From Pseudoalteromonas sp. BSi20652 (lineage in GTDB: Bacteria > Pseudomonadota > Gammaproteobacteria > Enterobacterales > Alteromonadaceae): 34,983 nt of DNA. Positions 25,614 to 34,974 of this stretch are shown here, piece by piece. How positions within the stretch are numbered: the stretch's first letter is position 1; every line of letters begins with the position of its first letter. The stretch is from the NCBI RefSeq assembly GCF_000239855.1, contig NZ_BADT01000221.1, positions 1 through 34,983 on the forward strand, in the 5' to 3' direction. The position numbers were made by a program, and so were the translations under genes. The notes under the pieces are model-generated. The model worked only from the letters and a program-made list of their open reading frames with translations. It was not told the origin of the DNA and did no database searches.

Positions 25614-27527
25614 CTACTCAAAACTTAAAAATACAGCATCTTTCGCATTAATAGTTAAATTTTTAGCTTTTAGACCCCGCTTTTTCAAGGTTGACTGTAT
25701 TGAAGAAAACTTACTTGTGCTTACTTTCACCTGTTTTCTGGACGGATTAGCGATCACTACGCCATTTTCAAAAATACGATAAGGTATCTCAACACCGTAT
25801 TGTATTCTCAAATTAGTTAATTGGACCAAATCAGCATCAGATGCCAAGGTTAATGAGTTTTGTCCCTTTTTAAGATTTTTAAAGTAAAAACGACTATTAA
25901 AAGGAGCTGCATCAGACCAGGTCATATTTTTTTGTTCACCGTCTCCAATAGGGGTAATTGTTATATAGCTAACTCGGCCTTTAGCTTTTTGTTTACCCAT
26001 TGAACTCGAGCTTACTTCAGCGGTAACTGTTATATCACCAGGGTTACTAAGCTTAAATTTTAACGCTATATTTATTTCTTTATCATTGATCTTTTTGAAC
26101 GTAAATAAATCAGCATTTTCATTAAAATTCATCTCCTTTGATTCAATATCAAATTCAACAATATCATCATGCTCTGGTTTTAAATATTGTATATCAGTCA
26201 AAGGCTTTCCAAGCCAAGTAGTATAGTTTTTTTCATCTCCTATAAGCTCTGACCAATTATCAATACCTTTGCCTTTTGGCCTATATGCTGGCGCTATTAC
26301 AGTGTCAGTAAATAAAGAGCCCGCCATTCGTAATCGGCGTAAATTTTCAGGAGGCGACTGCGCTGCTCCTTGTTTGTTTGGTACTTTGCCAAGTTTGATG
26401 TAATTTAAAGAAGGTGAGTAACTTCGTGACTTCCAAAATAGATGACGATTAATCCCCGATGACCACTGCTCCACCTGGGGATCCCAGTGACTTGGCCATG
26501 TTTCACTTTCAATCCCATTTAAAACAGAAAATTCACGCTGTTGATTCGCCTCATTACCATCAGCTAAAATCAGCTTATCTTTACCTAATTCACTGCGTAA
26601 TGAACTTAAAAACAAATGAACACCTTGGCTATATTTTTGCTGGTGATCCACATCTAACTTAGATGCTTTTCCATCATAATTGTAATCTATTGGCGTTTTA
26701 CGAGACGGGTGTTTTAAACCACGAATATCAGCTAGCACATCAAACTCAACACCATCAAAATTACTTAATGATTTATCGCTGCCAAGATACTCCATAAGAT
26801 TATGAGTAAGTCTTATAGGCATTCCACCTTGAGGTGTGATGTTAGTAAAATTATATCGCCATAATGCTTGGTCACTACCCGGAGCAATTGCAGGTTGTGA
26901 TACATGAGCTGCTAAATAGGCTCTTCCCTTGGCATAGGTTTTAATTTTCGTATTAAAAAGGCCTCGATTAACTGTTAATTTATTTTTTCCTGATACGGCT
27001 GTGAGTTTTGCTTGTTCAGCATTTTTCCAATCTAAGTTACCTTTTAAATCAACTGGAACAATAGCAATGTCATCAAGTGTTCTAAATACCGAAGCATCTC
27101 GAACGGTAATATCCGAATCGTTTTCACTAATTACGTCAGCTGAATATGTACCAACAAAGTAAGTCCAGTCTTCTGGATAAAATGCGGTTAAATCAAAATT
27201 AGGATCGCGTGCATTGCCATTAAAGTGCAGTAGCATTAATTTTTCAGGGTTATCTTTTTTATACTGAATAAACTTTTTCTGTGCTTCTTCTGACCGCCTC
27301 GGTATCTCTTCATCTAACGCTTTGACAACCATCCCATCTAATTTAGACCAACGCTTAGCCCACTTTTCATAACTAATAGATGTATTAGCCGCGCTATTTT
27401 CAACATTACGAAAATAAATTGCTTTAGGGTAATGTTCGTTAAACACGCTTAAATCAGCTAACTCAGAGCAAGCTGATTGACTACTATAAAGTGCAAAGCT
27501 TATAACCATAACAAATAAAGTTTTAAT
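25614..27527 (-). CDS. Exported glycoside-hydrolase-like protein (possible GHL15-type barrel)
   Basis: About 637 residues including an apparent signal peptide. Segments KAIYFRNVENSAANTSISYE, KLMLLHFNGNARDP, GVEFDVLADIRGL, KLILADGNEANQQ and LNGIESETWPSHWD resemble the putative (beta/alpha)8 'GHL15' hydrolases, with acidic residues at strand ends as candidate catalysts; this is a tentative match. The last 200 residues are beta-rich, like a carbohydrate-binding domain. The first in-frame ATG (27509) cuts the signal peptide and has no ribosome site. A GGGAG element at 27538-27534 suits an ATT at 27527 (IKTLFVMVISFALYSSQSA), so the start is either a rare ATT or affected by a small sequence change. 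It precedes the glycan genes and may trim or degrade the product. Confidence 0.6.
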   Translation of the reverse strand: MKTLFVMVISFALYSSQSACSELADLSVFNEHYPKAIYFRNVENSAANTSISYEKWAKRWSKLDGMVVKALDEEIPRRSEEAQKKFIQYKKDNPEKLMLLHFNGNARDPNFDLTAFYPEDWTYFVGTYSADVISENDSDITVRDASVFRTLDDIAIVPVDLKGNLDWKNAEQAKLTAVSGKNKLTVNRGLFNTKIKTYAKGRAYLAAHVSQPAIAPGSDQALWRYNFTNITPQGGMPIRLTHNLMEYLGSDKSLSNFDGVEFDVLADIRGLKHPSRKTPIDYNYDGKASKLDVDHQQKYSQGVHLFLSSLRSELGKDKLILADGNEANQQREFSVLNGIESETWPSHWDPQVEQWSSGINRHLFWKSRSYSPSLNYIKLGKVPNKQGAAQSPPENLRRLRMAGSLFTDTVIAPAYRPKGKGIDNWSELIGDEKNYTTWLGKPLTDIQYLKPEHDDIVEFDIESKEMNFNENADLFTFKKINDKEINIALKFKLSNPGDITVTAEVSSSSMGKQKAKGRVSYITITPIGDGEQKNMTWSDAAPFNSRFYFKNLKKGQNSLTLASDADLVQLTNLRIQYGVEIPYRIFENGVVIANPSRKQVKVSTSKFSSIQSTLKKRGLKAKNLTINAKDAVFLSFE

Positions 27528-27560
27528 AACACTCTCCCAAAGTCAATCAACGAACAAAAA

Positions 27561-27584
27561 AAAGCCTCAATAAATTGAGGCTTT
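27561..27584 (-). terminator. Rho-independent terminator after the FG-GAP remnant
   Basis: A perfect 10-base stem (aaagcctcaa at 27561-27570, ttgaggcttt at 27575-27584) with a 4-base loop. On the minus strand it ends in an uninterrupted T8. It lies 18 bases past the remnant's stop and before the glycoside-hydrolase-like gene, insulating that gene and the glycan cluster from transcription upstream. Confidence 0.88.
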
Positions 27585-27601
27585 GTATTTTATAGCATTT
27601 T

Positions 27602-27991
27602 TTAATTTATTGTCTGACTATCAAGTAATGATAAATCTAAACCATGTAAACTTGTTAACACACGGCTTTGCAATGTTTGGCTTATTCCGCTTATTACAAC
27701 ATCCTCAATACCATCATTGTTTGTATCGTAGTGCGCTAATGAAATACCTTCCCACCTACCTGGTAATGTATAACGTCCATACTCAGTTGTTAATCTGCCA
27801 TCTTTAACAACAACCTGAACCGCTCTATTTGTTTTTGTATAACCTAATAAAGCAAATTCGTTAAACCCGTCGTTGTTTAAATCACCAACTTCGACTACTT
27901 GAGTATCTTCCCAAGTACCCGGCCAGCTAAAGTTCGCTATGCGTTGATTAGCTAAACGGCCATCATCTTTACGCATACCAAACTGGCCCTA
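27602..27991 (-). pseudogene. Decayed C-terminal tail of a third FG-GAP/VCBS-like protein
   Basis: The frame reads GQFGMRKDDGRLANQRIANF and ends LHGLDLSLLDSQTIN, clearly related to the last residues of the proteins at 28213 and 32251. In those the order is WGQFGQRKDDGRYQW ... NDGRLANTRIANY; here the first DGR runs directly into LANQ, so one repeat of roughly 60 residues has been lost, as if by recombination between DGR segments. The codon expected to be Trp before GQFG is TAG (27991-27989), and a TGA lies a few codons further upstream. No upstream domain remains. An ATG at 27976 could start a 124-residue protein, but with no signal peptide it is most likely a remnant. It keeps its own terminator. 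Confidence 0.75.
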
Positions 27992-28135
27992 ATCGTTGTT
28001 CTGGTCTCATACCATAAGTCCTTTATAATTAACTCCAAAGTACACTTACCGGCTAATAAAAACACTAAAGCATATAAAAGAGTATGAGTTAAATTAACAA
28101 TTACTGTTTATTCATATACGCCTACTTCGCAATAA

Positions 28136-28167
28136 AAAAGCCACGGTGTATTACCACCGTGGCTTTT
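28136..28167 (-). terminator. Rho-independent terminator (copy 1)
   Basis: A perfect 13-base stem (aaaagccacggtg at 28136-28148, caccgtggctttt at 28155-28167) with loop tattac; on the minus strand it ends in a T-run. It is 46 bases past the stop of the metalloprotease gene. The same hairpin, base for base, lies at 32184-32215 behind the paralogue, so the duplicated unit included the terminator. Confidence 0.92.
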
Positions 28168-28212
28168 GCTGTTACCTTATTTAAAGCTTATTTAGCGCTT
28201 GCTTATTAAAGC

Positions 28213-29460
28213 TTAGTGAACGGTTGTACTTAGTAATCCTAAGTCATTGCCGCCGAATACAGTTATTATGCGCGTTAATGTGCTTGCATCAACACCGTTA
28301 ACTATAACGTCTGCTTGCCCGTCACTATTTACATCGTATGAGCTTATGGCTAAATCAGCCCAGTCGCCCTCAAGTGTTAAACGTCCGTACTCACTAAGTG
28401 CTTGCCCGTCTTTTATGACTAACTGGTATTTGCCTGAGTTAACATTTATACCTAACAGCGCCACTTCCTGTGTACCGTCGTTGTTTAAATCCCCTAACTC
28501 CATTACTTGCTCGTTTGTCCATATTGCTGGCCAGCTGTAATTCGCTATGCGGGTATTAGCTAAACGTCCGTCGTTTACACGTAGTAACAGTTTGCCGCTG
28601 CTGTTTTTACCATACAGAGCCACTTCTTTTACATCATCACCCGTTCGGTCACTTAGTAGCAATGGCTGTGCATCAGTTAGGTCGTTTGGCCAGCTAAACG
28701 TGCGTATTACGCCACGCTTGTCGTGCCCTTTTTTAACAACCCATTGGTAACGTCCATCGTCTTTACGTTGACCAAATTGACCCCAGTCAATAGTGCCGTC
28801 GCCGTCTATGTCGTCCATTTTATATAGGCTTATGTTATTCCACAATTTGTTCCAGTTGTATACGTCTAGCTTGGTGTTGCTATTAGCGCCATCAAACACA
28901 AATAGTTGCCCTTTATCTAAGCGCTCATGGCGTCCGTATAACGCAACCTCTGGTACAGCGTCGTTGGTAATATCGCTCATAATCACTATTTGCGCATCTA
29001 CCCATTGGTTTGGCCATTTAAACGTTTTGTACGTTTGTTTGGTCGCGCCATTTTTTACAAACAACTGTTTAGTGCCGTTTGTCAGGTGAATACCCGTTAT
29101 GGCGTATTCTTCTACACCGTCGTTCGTTAAGTCCTCTACTAATTGAAAGGCAACCTCACCTAAGGTGTTAGCCCAGTTCCATGTGCCCATGCCTTGACCG
29201 GTATAGCCGTTATAAACCGCTAACTGGTAACGCCCTACTGCACTGTTAAAACCAAATAGGCCGATTTCTTTTATGCCGTCGTTATTGCGGTCACCCACTA
29301 GCTCTATGCTGGTTGAGTCAAACTCGTCACTGAGCTCAAATGTGGTAAGCGTAGTAAAGTCACGTCCATCTATAATGCTAAATTGCGTATTACCGTTAAT
29401 AAATGAGTATTTAAGCAGGTCTGAAATATCATCGTTATTTGTGTCGCTAAAAGATAATAC
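28213..29460. repeat. Long direct repeat, copy 1 (FG-GAP tail)
   Basis: The 3' 1.2 kb of the metalloprotease gene matches the 3' end of the gene at 32251 almost base for base. The centre (about 28546-28850) is nearly identical, while both flanks drift, so that encoded residues differ mainly near the start and end of the tail. Copy 2 is at about 32251-33500. The identical core between more diverged flanks suggests recent gene conversion or recombination. Confidence 0.85.
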
Positions 29461-32064
29461 AACAGCTGTTGGAGCTGTTTTACTAAGTGGGTCTAATGGA
29501 TCGCTACCCAAATTAACTTCTTCACTGTCGCTCAGACCATCACCATCAGTATCTGATTCGTAAATATTAGTACCCAATAAAACCTCTTCTAAATTAGTTA
29601 GGCCATCATTGTCGCTATCTAATATTGCATCATCGGGGTTGAAAGGATCTAACGCTAGTTCAACTTCTTTCGCATTAGTAATGCCGTCGTTATCATAGTC
29701 GGCACTTTCGGTCCCTAAGTCACAAGAAGCAGGCTCCCACACAGCAAAGAACACCAAGGCATAGTCAACTTGCCAACATGCAATGCTGTTATTGTTGTAC
29801 ACATACAAATATTCTAGGTTGTCTTTTAAATTAAAAACGGGCGCAATATCACTCACATTGTTATATTCCAACGATATAATAAATAATGATGTAAGCGTTT
29901 CCAGTGCTGAAATAGTAGTAATGTTATTTGAATACGCCCAAAAATATTTCAAACCCTCTGCAGCACTTATAACTGAAATATCACTAATGTTATTTGAACC
30001 TATATTTAAATATACCAGCGAGGTAAGAGCTGAAAGAGCCGTAATATCGTCAATATCATTGTCGTTAATATATAGGCTAGTCAAGTTTGGCATATTCATT
30101 GTGAAGGGAATCGTACTTATTTGGTTATGATTAAGATGTAACTCATAAAGAGAAACGAGCCCTTCTAAAGATTCAATATTTTGAACAGCGTTATATGACA
30201 AATCCAAAATATTTAAAGAAACCAAATTGGTTAAAGCCGATACATCTGTAATATTATTGCTAGACGCTCTAAAAGTGTGTAACGAACTTAAACTTGCTAA
30301 AGAAGCAATATCATCAACCTGGTTGTCACGCAGATCCAACTCCCTCAATGAAGTTAATGCTGAAATTTGATTTATATCAGAAATATCATTTTCGCTTGCA
30401 TACAATTCATTTAAATTAACTAAACTTGTTAAGCCAGATAAATCGCTTATGCTGTTTGAGCTAATATCAAGAGATTTTAGGTTTACGAGTCCCTCTAAAC
30501 CAGAAATATCTACAATGTTATTACTATACAATGCTAATTGTTCAATCCCCGAAAAAGCATTTAAACCTTCAATAGAACTCACACCTTCGGCACCACAAAA
30601 TAAACTTTTAAGCTCACCAGCATACGTAAAGCCGTCATTGCGATTAATAATGCACTGTTTTAAATTTACATCACTCACCTGACTTAGCGCGTCGTCAAAT
30701 AAAGTTAGGTCACGAGTTGAATCGTAAAAATGCTCTATTTCAGTGCGCACTGCGTTTAGTGCAAAAACAGCATCTGCACCGCTTTCTTCGTTATTTTTAT
30801 CAACACCACAAGGTAATCCATTACAGTCTAAATCTGGGCTTGAAAATTTATACACAGTCCCTGCATTAAATACGCCTGGGTACCCCATTACAGTCGTAAA
30901 TTCATTATCAACCCCATGCCCAAGTGCGAATGGAAAAGTAGCACCAACATTGTTTTGTTTTCTAGAATGTGCCAAGCCCATATTATGCCCAAGCTCATGT
31001 GCCATAACATAATCACTGCAATCAATGCTTGTGTGGCTGTACATATAATTTTTATAGCCCGCAACACTGCCTTGCTGACCACCTATCCATGCAATTCCAC
31101 ATGAACTATCACCGCTAATATAAGGCCTAAATAATACAACCATATCAGCCCCTAGCTCAAAGCGTCGTTGAGGAATGTGAGCAAAAGCCTCGTTTTCTTG
31201 AAAAGTAAGGTCGTTTAAGGCCACATCTGAAAACACATTATCGGTGTAGTTAACTAAATCTATAGCCACTGCATTTAATTGAATATAAACACCGCTATCA
31301 AAGTATATTTGATTAGTTACAGCAATAAGATGATAAATACGAGTTAAAGGGTCCCCCCCATATAACGTATCAACATCCGGGGTGTAGAGTATAAGTATAT
31401 CAATGTTCACTGTAGATGAATCAGAGGTAGCCGGCTCTTGTACTAGTGCTAGTGACGAATGACTAACCGGTGCTTTCAAACTAAAGTGTGAAGATTCAGC
31501 TTCATTGTGCTTTTGTCTTTGTAATTCAATTTGTTTTTTTATGGATTCTTGCTTTAAAAATTCTTCAGTTTCATGCGGAAATAAAAAGTCTTCTTTTTTT
31601 GTGTCAATTACGTTATTTAATTCGCTTTCACTTAAAAGGCGTCCTTCTAGCCCACGCCCAGAAACAGTATAAGTCTCGTAAGGTGTTACAACTCTAATGA
31701 AAAAATTGTTTGCGCCTATGGTTAAAATTACAGGTGATTTAGCTTTGTAATCCACTAATTCGCCGTACCAAGTGATGCTCTCGTTTTTATTTTTTTGAAA
31801 CCTAGTAAAGGTCACCTCATAAAAATTATTATCAATTGGTAATAATACGTTATCACCCACTGCTAAATTATTTAATACAGGCTTATTAAGCGAAATTACA
31901 TCTGCACGGTTTTTTAGTTGCTGTACTTCAGAGTTAACTTTCATCTCAGCGGCAAATGATACCTGACTGTCAGAAGTTAAAGACCAAAGGTTTGCAGCAG
32001 CATATGCAGGCGAAAAGTTTATTAAGACTATAAAACACAATAGTGTGGAAATTATTTTATTCAT
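28213..32064 (-). CDS. Secreted reprolysin-type metalloprotease with LRR, Ca-binding and FG-GAP domains
   Basis: 1283 residues, exported by a clear Sec signal peptide (MNKIISTLLCFIVLINFSPA, cut near AYA-A). After a prodomain-like region, residues about 218-450 are a metzincin protease: zinc motif HELGHNMGLAH (356-366) and Met-turn VMGYP (392-396), with nearby cysteines for disulfides. Residues about 480-770 hold around a dozen 22-residue SDS22/internalin-like LRRs (LTSLRELDLRDNQVDDIASL and similar). Residues about 785-860 are thrombospondin-3-like Ca-binding repeats (DSDNDGLTNLEE, DTDGDGLSDSEE). Residues about 870-1283 are FG-GAP/VCBS-like repeats (LNNDGTQEVALLG). An AAGGGA ribosome site precedes the ATG at 32064. 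It probably cleaves a protein recognised by the LRRs at the surface or outside the cell. Confidence 0.92.
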   Translation of the reverse strand: MNKIISTLLCFIVLINFSPAYAAANLWSLTSDSQVSFAAEMKVNSEVQQLKNRADVISLNKPVLNNLAVGDNVLLPIDNNFYEVTFTRFQKNKNESITWYGELVDYKAKSPVILTIGANNFFIRVVTPYETYTVSGRGLEGRLLSESELNNVIDTKKEDFLFPHETEEFLKQESIKKQIELQRQKHNEAESSHFSLKAPVSHSSLALVQEPATSDSSTVNIDILILYTPDVDTLYGGDPLTRIYHLIAVTNQIYFDSGVYIQLNAVAIDLVNYTDNVFSDVALNDLTFQENEAFAHIPQRRFELGADMVVLFRPYISGDSSCGIAWIGGQQGSVAGYKNYMYSHTSIDCSDYVMAHELGHNMGLAHSRKQNNVGATFPFALGHGVDNEFTTVMGYPGVFNAGTVYKFSSPDLDCNGLPCGVDKNNEESGADAVFALNAVRTEIEHFYDSTRDLTLFDDALSQVSDVNLKQCIINRNDGFTYAGELKSLFCGAEGVSSIEGLNAFSGIEQLALYSNNIVDISGLEGLVNLKSLDISSNSISDLSGLTSLVNLNELYASENDISDINQISALTSLRELDLRDNQVDDIASLASLSSLHTFRASSNNITDVSALTNLVSLNILDLSYNAVQNIESLEGLVSLYELHLNHNQISTIPFTMNMPNLTSLYINDNDIDDITALSALTSLVYLNIGSNNISDISVISAAEGLKYFWAYSNNITTISALETLTSLFIISLEYNNVSDIAPVFNLKDNLEYLYVYNNNSIACWQVDYALVFFAVWEPASCDLGTESADYDNDGITNAKEVELALDPFNPDDAILDSDNDGLTNLEEVLLGTNIYESDTDGDGLSDSEEVNLGSDPLDPLSKTAPTAVVLSFSDTNNDDISDLLKYSFINGNTQFSIIDGRDFTTLTTFELSDEFDSTSIELVGDRNNDGIKEIGLFGFNSAVGRYQLAVYNGYTGQGMGTWNWANTLGEVAFQLVEDLTNDGVEEYAITGIHLTNGTKQLFVKNGATKQTYKTFKWPNQWVDAQIVIMSDITNDAVPEVALYGRHERLDKGQLFVFDGANSNTKLDVYNWNKLWNNISLYKMDDIDGDGTIDWGQFGQRKDDGRYQWVVKKGHDKRGVIRTFSWPNDLTDAQPLLLSDRTGDDVKEVALYGKNSSGKLLLRVNDGRLANTRIANYSWPAIWTNEQVMELGDLNNDGTQEVALLGINVNSGKYQLVIKDGQALSEYGRLTLEGDWADLAISSYDVNSDGQADVIVNGVDASTLTRIITVFGGNDLGLLSTTVH

Positions 32065-32183
32065 GTTAAGTTCCCTTTAAGTTTTATGTAGCTTACTACA
32101 AGGCGTAACTATTTAATAAAGATAGTAGCCAATTAATTAATATTACGCTTGTAACAATTTAAAAAATTATAGGCTCTCAATAA

Positions 32184-32215
32184 AAAAGCCACGGTGTATT
32201 ACCACCGTGGCTTTT
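32184..32215 (-). terminator. Rho-independent terminator (copy 2)
   Basis: A perfect 13-base stem (aaaagccacggtg at 32184-32196, caccgtggctttt at 32203-32215), loop tattac, with a T-run on the minus strand. It lies 36 bases past the stop of the LRR protein gene and is identical in stem and loop to the hairpin at 28136-28167. It separates the two paralogous genes into independent transcripts. Confidence 0.92.
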
Positions 32216-32250
32216 GCTTTATAGCTTATTTAACGTTTGCTTATTAAAGC

Positions 32251-33500
32251 TTAGTGAACGCTTGTACTTAGTAATCCTAAGTCGCTGCCGCTATATACAG
32301 TTATTGTGCGCGTTAATGTATTTGCATCAACACCGTTAACTATAACGTCTGCTTGCCCGTCGCTATTTACATCGTATGAGCTTATGGTTAAATCAGCCCA
32401 GTCGCCCTCAAGTGTTAAACGTCCGTACTCGGTCGCGGCACGCCCGTCTTTTATCACAAGCTGGTATTTACCTGAGTTAACATTAATACCCAACAGTGCC
32501 ACTTCGTTTGTACCGTCGTTGTTTAAATCCCCTAACTCCATTACTTGCTCGTTTGTCCAAACTGCTGGCCAGCTGTAATTCGCTATGCGGGTATTGGCTA
32601 AGCGTCCGTCGTTTACACGTAAGAACAGTTTGCCGCTGCTGTTTTTACCATACAGAGCCACTTCTTTTACATCATCACCCGTTCGGTCACTTAGTAGCAA
32701 TGGCTGTGCATCAGTTAGGTCGTTTGGCCAGCTAAACGTGCGTATTACGCCACGCTTGTCGTGCCCTTTTTTAACAACCCATTGGTAACGACCGTCGTCT
32801 TTACGTTGACCAAATTGACCCCAGTCAATAGTGCCGTCGCCGTCTATGTCGTCCATTTTATATAGGCTTATGTTATTCCACAATTTGTTCCAGTTGTACA
32901 CGTCTAGCTTGTTGTTGCTATTGGCGCCATCGTAAACAAACAATTGGCCTTTATCTAAGCGCTCATGGCGTCCGTATAACGCAACCTCTGGTACAGCGTC
33001 GTTGGTAATATCGCTCATAATCACTATTTGCGCATCTACCCATTGGTTTGGCCATTTAAACGTTTTGTACGTTTGTTTGGTTGCGCCATTTTTTACAAAC
33101 AACTGTTTAGTGCCGTTAGTTAAGTGAATACCGGTAATGGCGTATTCTTCAACACTATCGTTGGTTAAATCACCCACTACTTCAAACGTTACATCGCCTA
33201 ACGTATTAGCCCAGTTCCATGTGCCCATGCCTTGACCTGTGTAGCCGTTGTAAACCGCTAATTGGTAACGCCCTACAGCACTATTAAAACCAAATAAGCC
33301 AATTTCTTTTACACCATCGTTATTACGGTCACCCAACAGTTGAATACTTGTTGAGTCAAACCCATCACTTAGCTCATACGCAGCTAACTCGGTAAAGTCA
33401 CGCCCATCAATAATACTAAACAAAGCATTACCATTAATGAGTGAATACTTAAGCCAGTCGGCTGTACCGTCACCATTGGTATCGCTAAACGGCATTACGC
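32251..33500. repeat. Long direct repeat, copy 2 (FG-GAP tail)
   Basis: Partner of the 28213-29460 repeat, in the same orientation about 4.0 kb away. The two tails encode over 400 residues with only scattered differences, fewest in the middle. Recombination between the copies would delete the metalloprotease gene's 5' part and fuse the LRR protein's 5' part to the other tail. Confidence 0.85.
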
Positions 33501-34974
33501 TAGCAGGGGCTAAATTAGCATCTGTTGGGTCTAACGGGTCCAGGCCTAACTTAAGTTCATCTTCATCAGATATGCCGTCGTTATCATCATCTAAATCAGC
33601 GTTATTACCTATACCATCGTTATCGGTATCAACTGACTCAGTCGCATCAAGCGGGAACGTATCTAAATTATCAGTAACTCCATCGTTATCTGTATCATCT
33701 AAAAGTGGGTTAGTTTCAAGTAACATTTCTTCAAGGTTCGTTAAACCGTCACTGTCGAAGTCACTATTGGCATCATTAGGATTCAATGGATCGAAGCCAT
33801 ATAAAAGCTCAAACTCATCGCTCATCCCATCGTTGTCATCATCTTCATCTATGGCATCTGCAATACCATCACCATCAGAGTCAATTAAACTAGCTGGCTG
33901 ACCATAATATTGAATACCCAGCTCTGTTAACGTAGTTAACTGCTCTAAATCTAATAAAGGAATACCATCAATGTCTACCCACAAGCTACGCCCTGCAAAC
34001 TCAAATAACGGTGATAAATCAGAAACCTGAGTATAAGCAATATCATACCCCGAATAACTGTCACTTAACTTAAGTAAACTTAAATCAGAAAATGACGTCC
34101 CTCTAAGATAGGCATACCGCAATCCTTCAAAGTCACTGATTGGCTCCCAGTTCGTTACTAATGTATTGCTTAGGTCTAAACGATATAGAGGTAGATTATT
34201 TATGAGAGTTAAATCACTAAAGTTTGTGTCACTTAATCTTATATCTTCCAACAAAGTAAATTCAGTAATGTTTAACCAATCTGTTACTTGTGAGTTAGAT
34301 AAGTCCAACCTTCTTAAGTTAGCATCATTAATTAAGCTTAAATCTGTAAAGTTAGTGCCATTCAAATATAAACTTGCTAGCTGAGGTAAAGAGCTCAAAA
34401 ATGACCAATCATTTGAGTCTGTGCCCCACAAACCAAACCCTCTAAGCTGAGGTAATAAACTTAAACTTGAAAAATCAGAAACGTTAGTATCAAACAAGTA
34501 AACATATCTTACTGACTCGCTAAGTAACGATAAATCGGTAAAGTTTCCACCCTGAACCCATAAAGCACCTATTGAAAGGTCATTCAACGCCTGCCAATCC
34601 TCAACTATTAAATTATTAAAATCTAAAGATGATAGATTAGGTAAACTCACTAGAGGCTCTAAACTAGAAAGCTGCGAATTATTAATAATCAAATATTCTA
34701 GCTTTTCTAAACTAGAAAATAACGCAAGTGTTGTGTCAGTTATATTGAAACCAGAAAAATACCTTAAATTAATGAACGTTTCCAACCCATCCCAATTATT
34801 AACTGAAATGCTATTTAGCTGTAAATCCGTCAAAAACTTAAAGTACGTCAGGTCGTTAATGTTTTCAACTACAACATCATCGTTAGACCAACAGTAAAAA
34901 TAATCGACACTATATACTGACTCTTCAAGTGCATAATCATTTTTAACACACTGTTCAATTACAGCACTTTCAAA
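32251..34974 (-). CDS. Secreted LRR / Ca-binding / FG-GAP protein, 5' end missing
   Basis: The open frame runs from just after an in-frame TAG (34977-34975) to the stop at 32251. There is no ATG in the first 47 codons (FESAVIEQCVKNDYALEESV onward, LRR-cap-like with two Cys); the first usable start is a TTG at 34833, which would cut into the LRRs and lack a signal peptide. The real 5' end is thus probably outside the window, with the TAG arising from a frameshift or nonsense change. From the TTG, residues 1-300 are irregular LRRs alternating NFTDLSLI- and QVTDWLNI-type units. Residues about 315-445 are thrombospondin-3-like Ca-binding repeats (DSDGDGIADAIDEDDDNDG). Residues about 446-860 are the FG-GAP tail shared with the 28213 protein. 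No protease domain is seen. Confidence 0.8.
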   Translation of the reverse strand, partial: FESAVIEQCVKNDYALEESVYSVDYFYCWSNDDVVVENINDLTYFKFLTDLQLNSISVNNWDGLETFINLRYFSGFNITDTTLALFSSLEKLEYLIINNSQLSSLEPLVSLPNLSSLDFNNLIVEDWQALNDLSIGALWVQGGNFTDLSLLSESVRYVYLFDTNVSDFSSLSLLPQLRGFGLWGTDSNDWSFLSSLPQLASLYLNGTNFTDLSLINDANLRRLDLSNSQVTDWLNITEFTLLEDIRLSDTNFSDLTLINNLPLYRLDLSNTLVTNWEPISDFEGLRYAYLRGTSFSDLSLLKLSDSYSGYDIAYTQVSDLSPLFEFAGRSLWVDIDGIPLLDLEQLTTLTELGIQYYGQPASLIDSDGDGIADAIDEDDDNDGMSDEFELLYGFDPLNPNDANSDFDSDGLTNLEEMLLETNPLLDDTDNDGVTDNLDTFPLDATESVDTDNDGIGNNADLDDDNDGISDEDELKLGLDPLDPTDANLAPASVMPFSDTNGDGTADWLKYSLINGNALFSIIDGRDFTELAAYELSDGFDSTSIQLLGDRNNDGVKEIGLFGFNSAVGRYQLAVYNGYTGQGMGTWNWANTLGDVTFEVVGDLTNDSVEEYAITGIHLTNGTKQLFVKNGATKQTYKTFKWPNQWVDAQIVIMSDITNDAVPEVALYGRHERLDKGQLFVYDGANSNNKLDVYNWNKLWNNISLYKMDDIDGDGTIDWGQFGQRKDDGRYQWVVKKGHDKRGVIRTFSWPNDLTDAQPLLLSDRTGDDVKEVALYGKNSSGKLFLRVNDGRLANTRIANYSWPAVWTNEQVMELGDLNNDGTNEVALLGINVNSGKYQLVIKDGRAATEYGRLTLEGDWADLTISSYDVNSDGQADVIVNGVDANTLTRTITVYSGSDLGLLSTSVH

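Noticed and set aside
28247-29563. Series of plus-strand open frames of 67-98 codons
   Set aside because: All are opposite the FG-GAP tail, recur opposite the second tail copy (32306-32788), and simply mirror its low-stop repetitive coding sequence.
29783-30130. 115-codon plus-strand open frame
   Set aside because: Antisense to the LRR repeats of the metalloprotease gene; no independent coding evidence.
33520-33900. CRISPR-like array
   Set aside because: The periodic short similarities are degenerate Ca-binding codon repeats in a gene; there are no exact repeats with unique spacers.
33437-33901. 154-codon plus-strand open frame, serine-rich
   Set aside because: It is the antisense of the Asp/Asn-rich Ca-binding repeats of the LRR protein; GAT/GAC repeats read as Ser/Leu codons on the other strand. 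No ribosome site or domain is visible.
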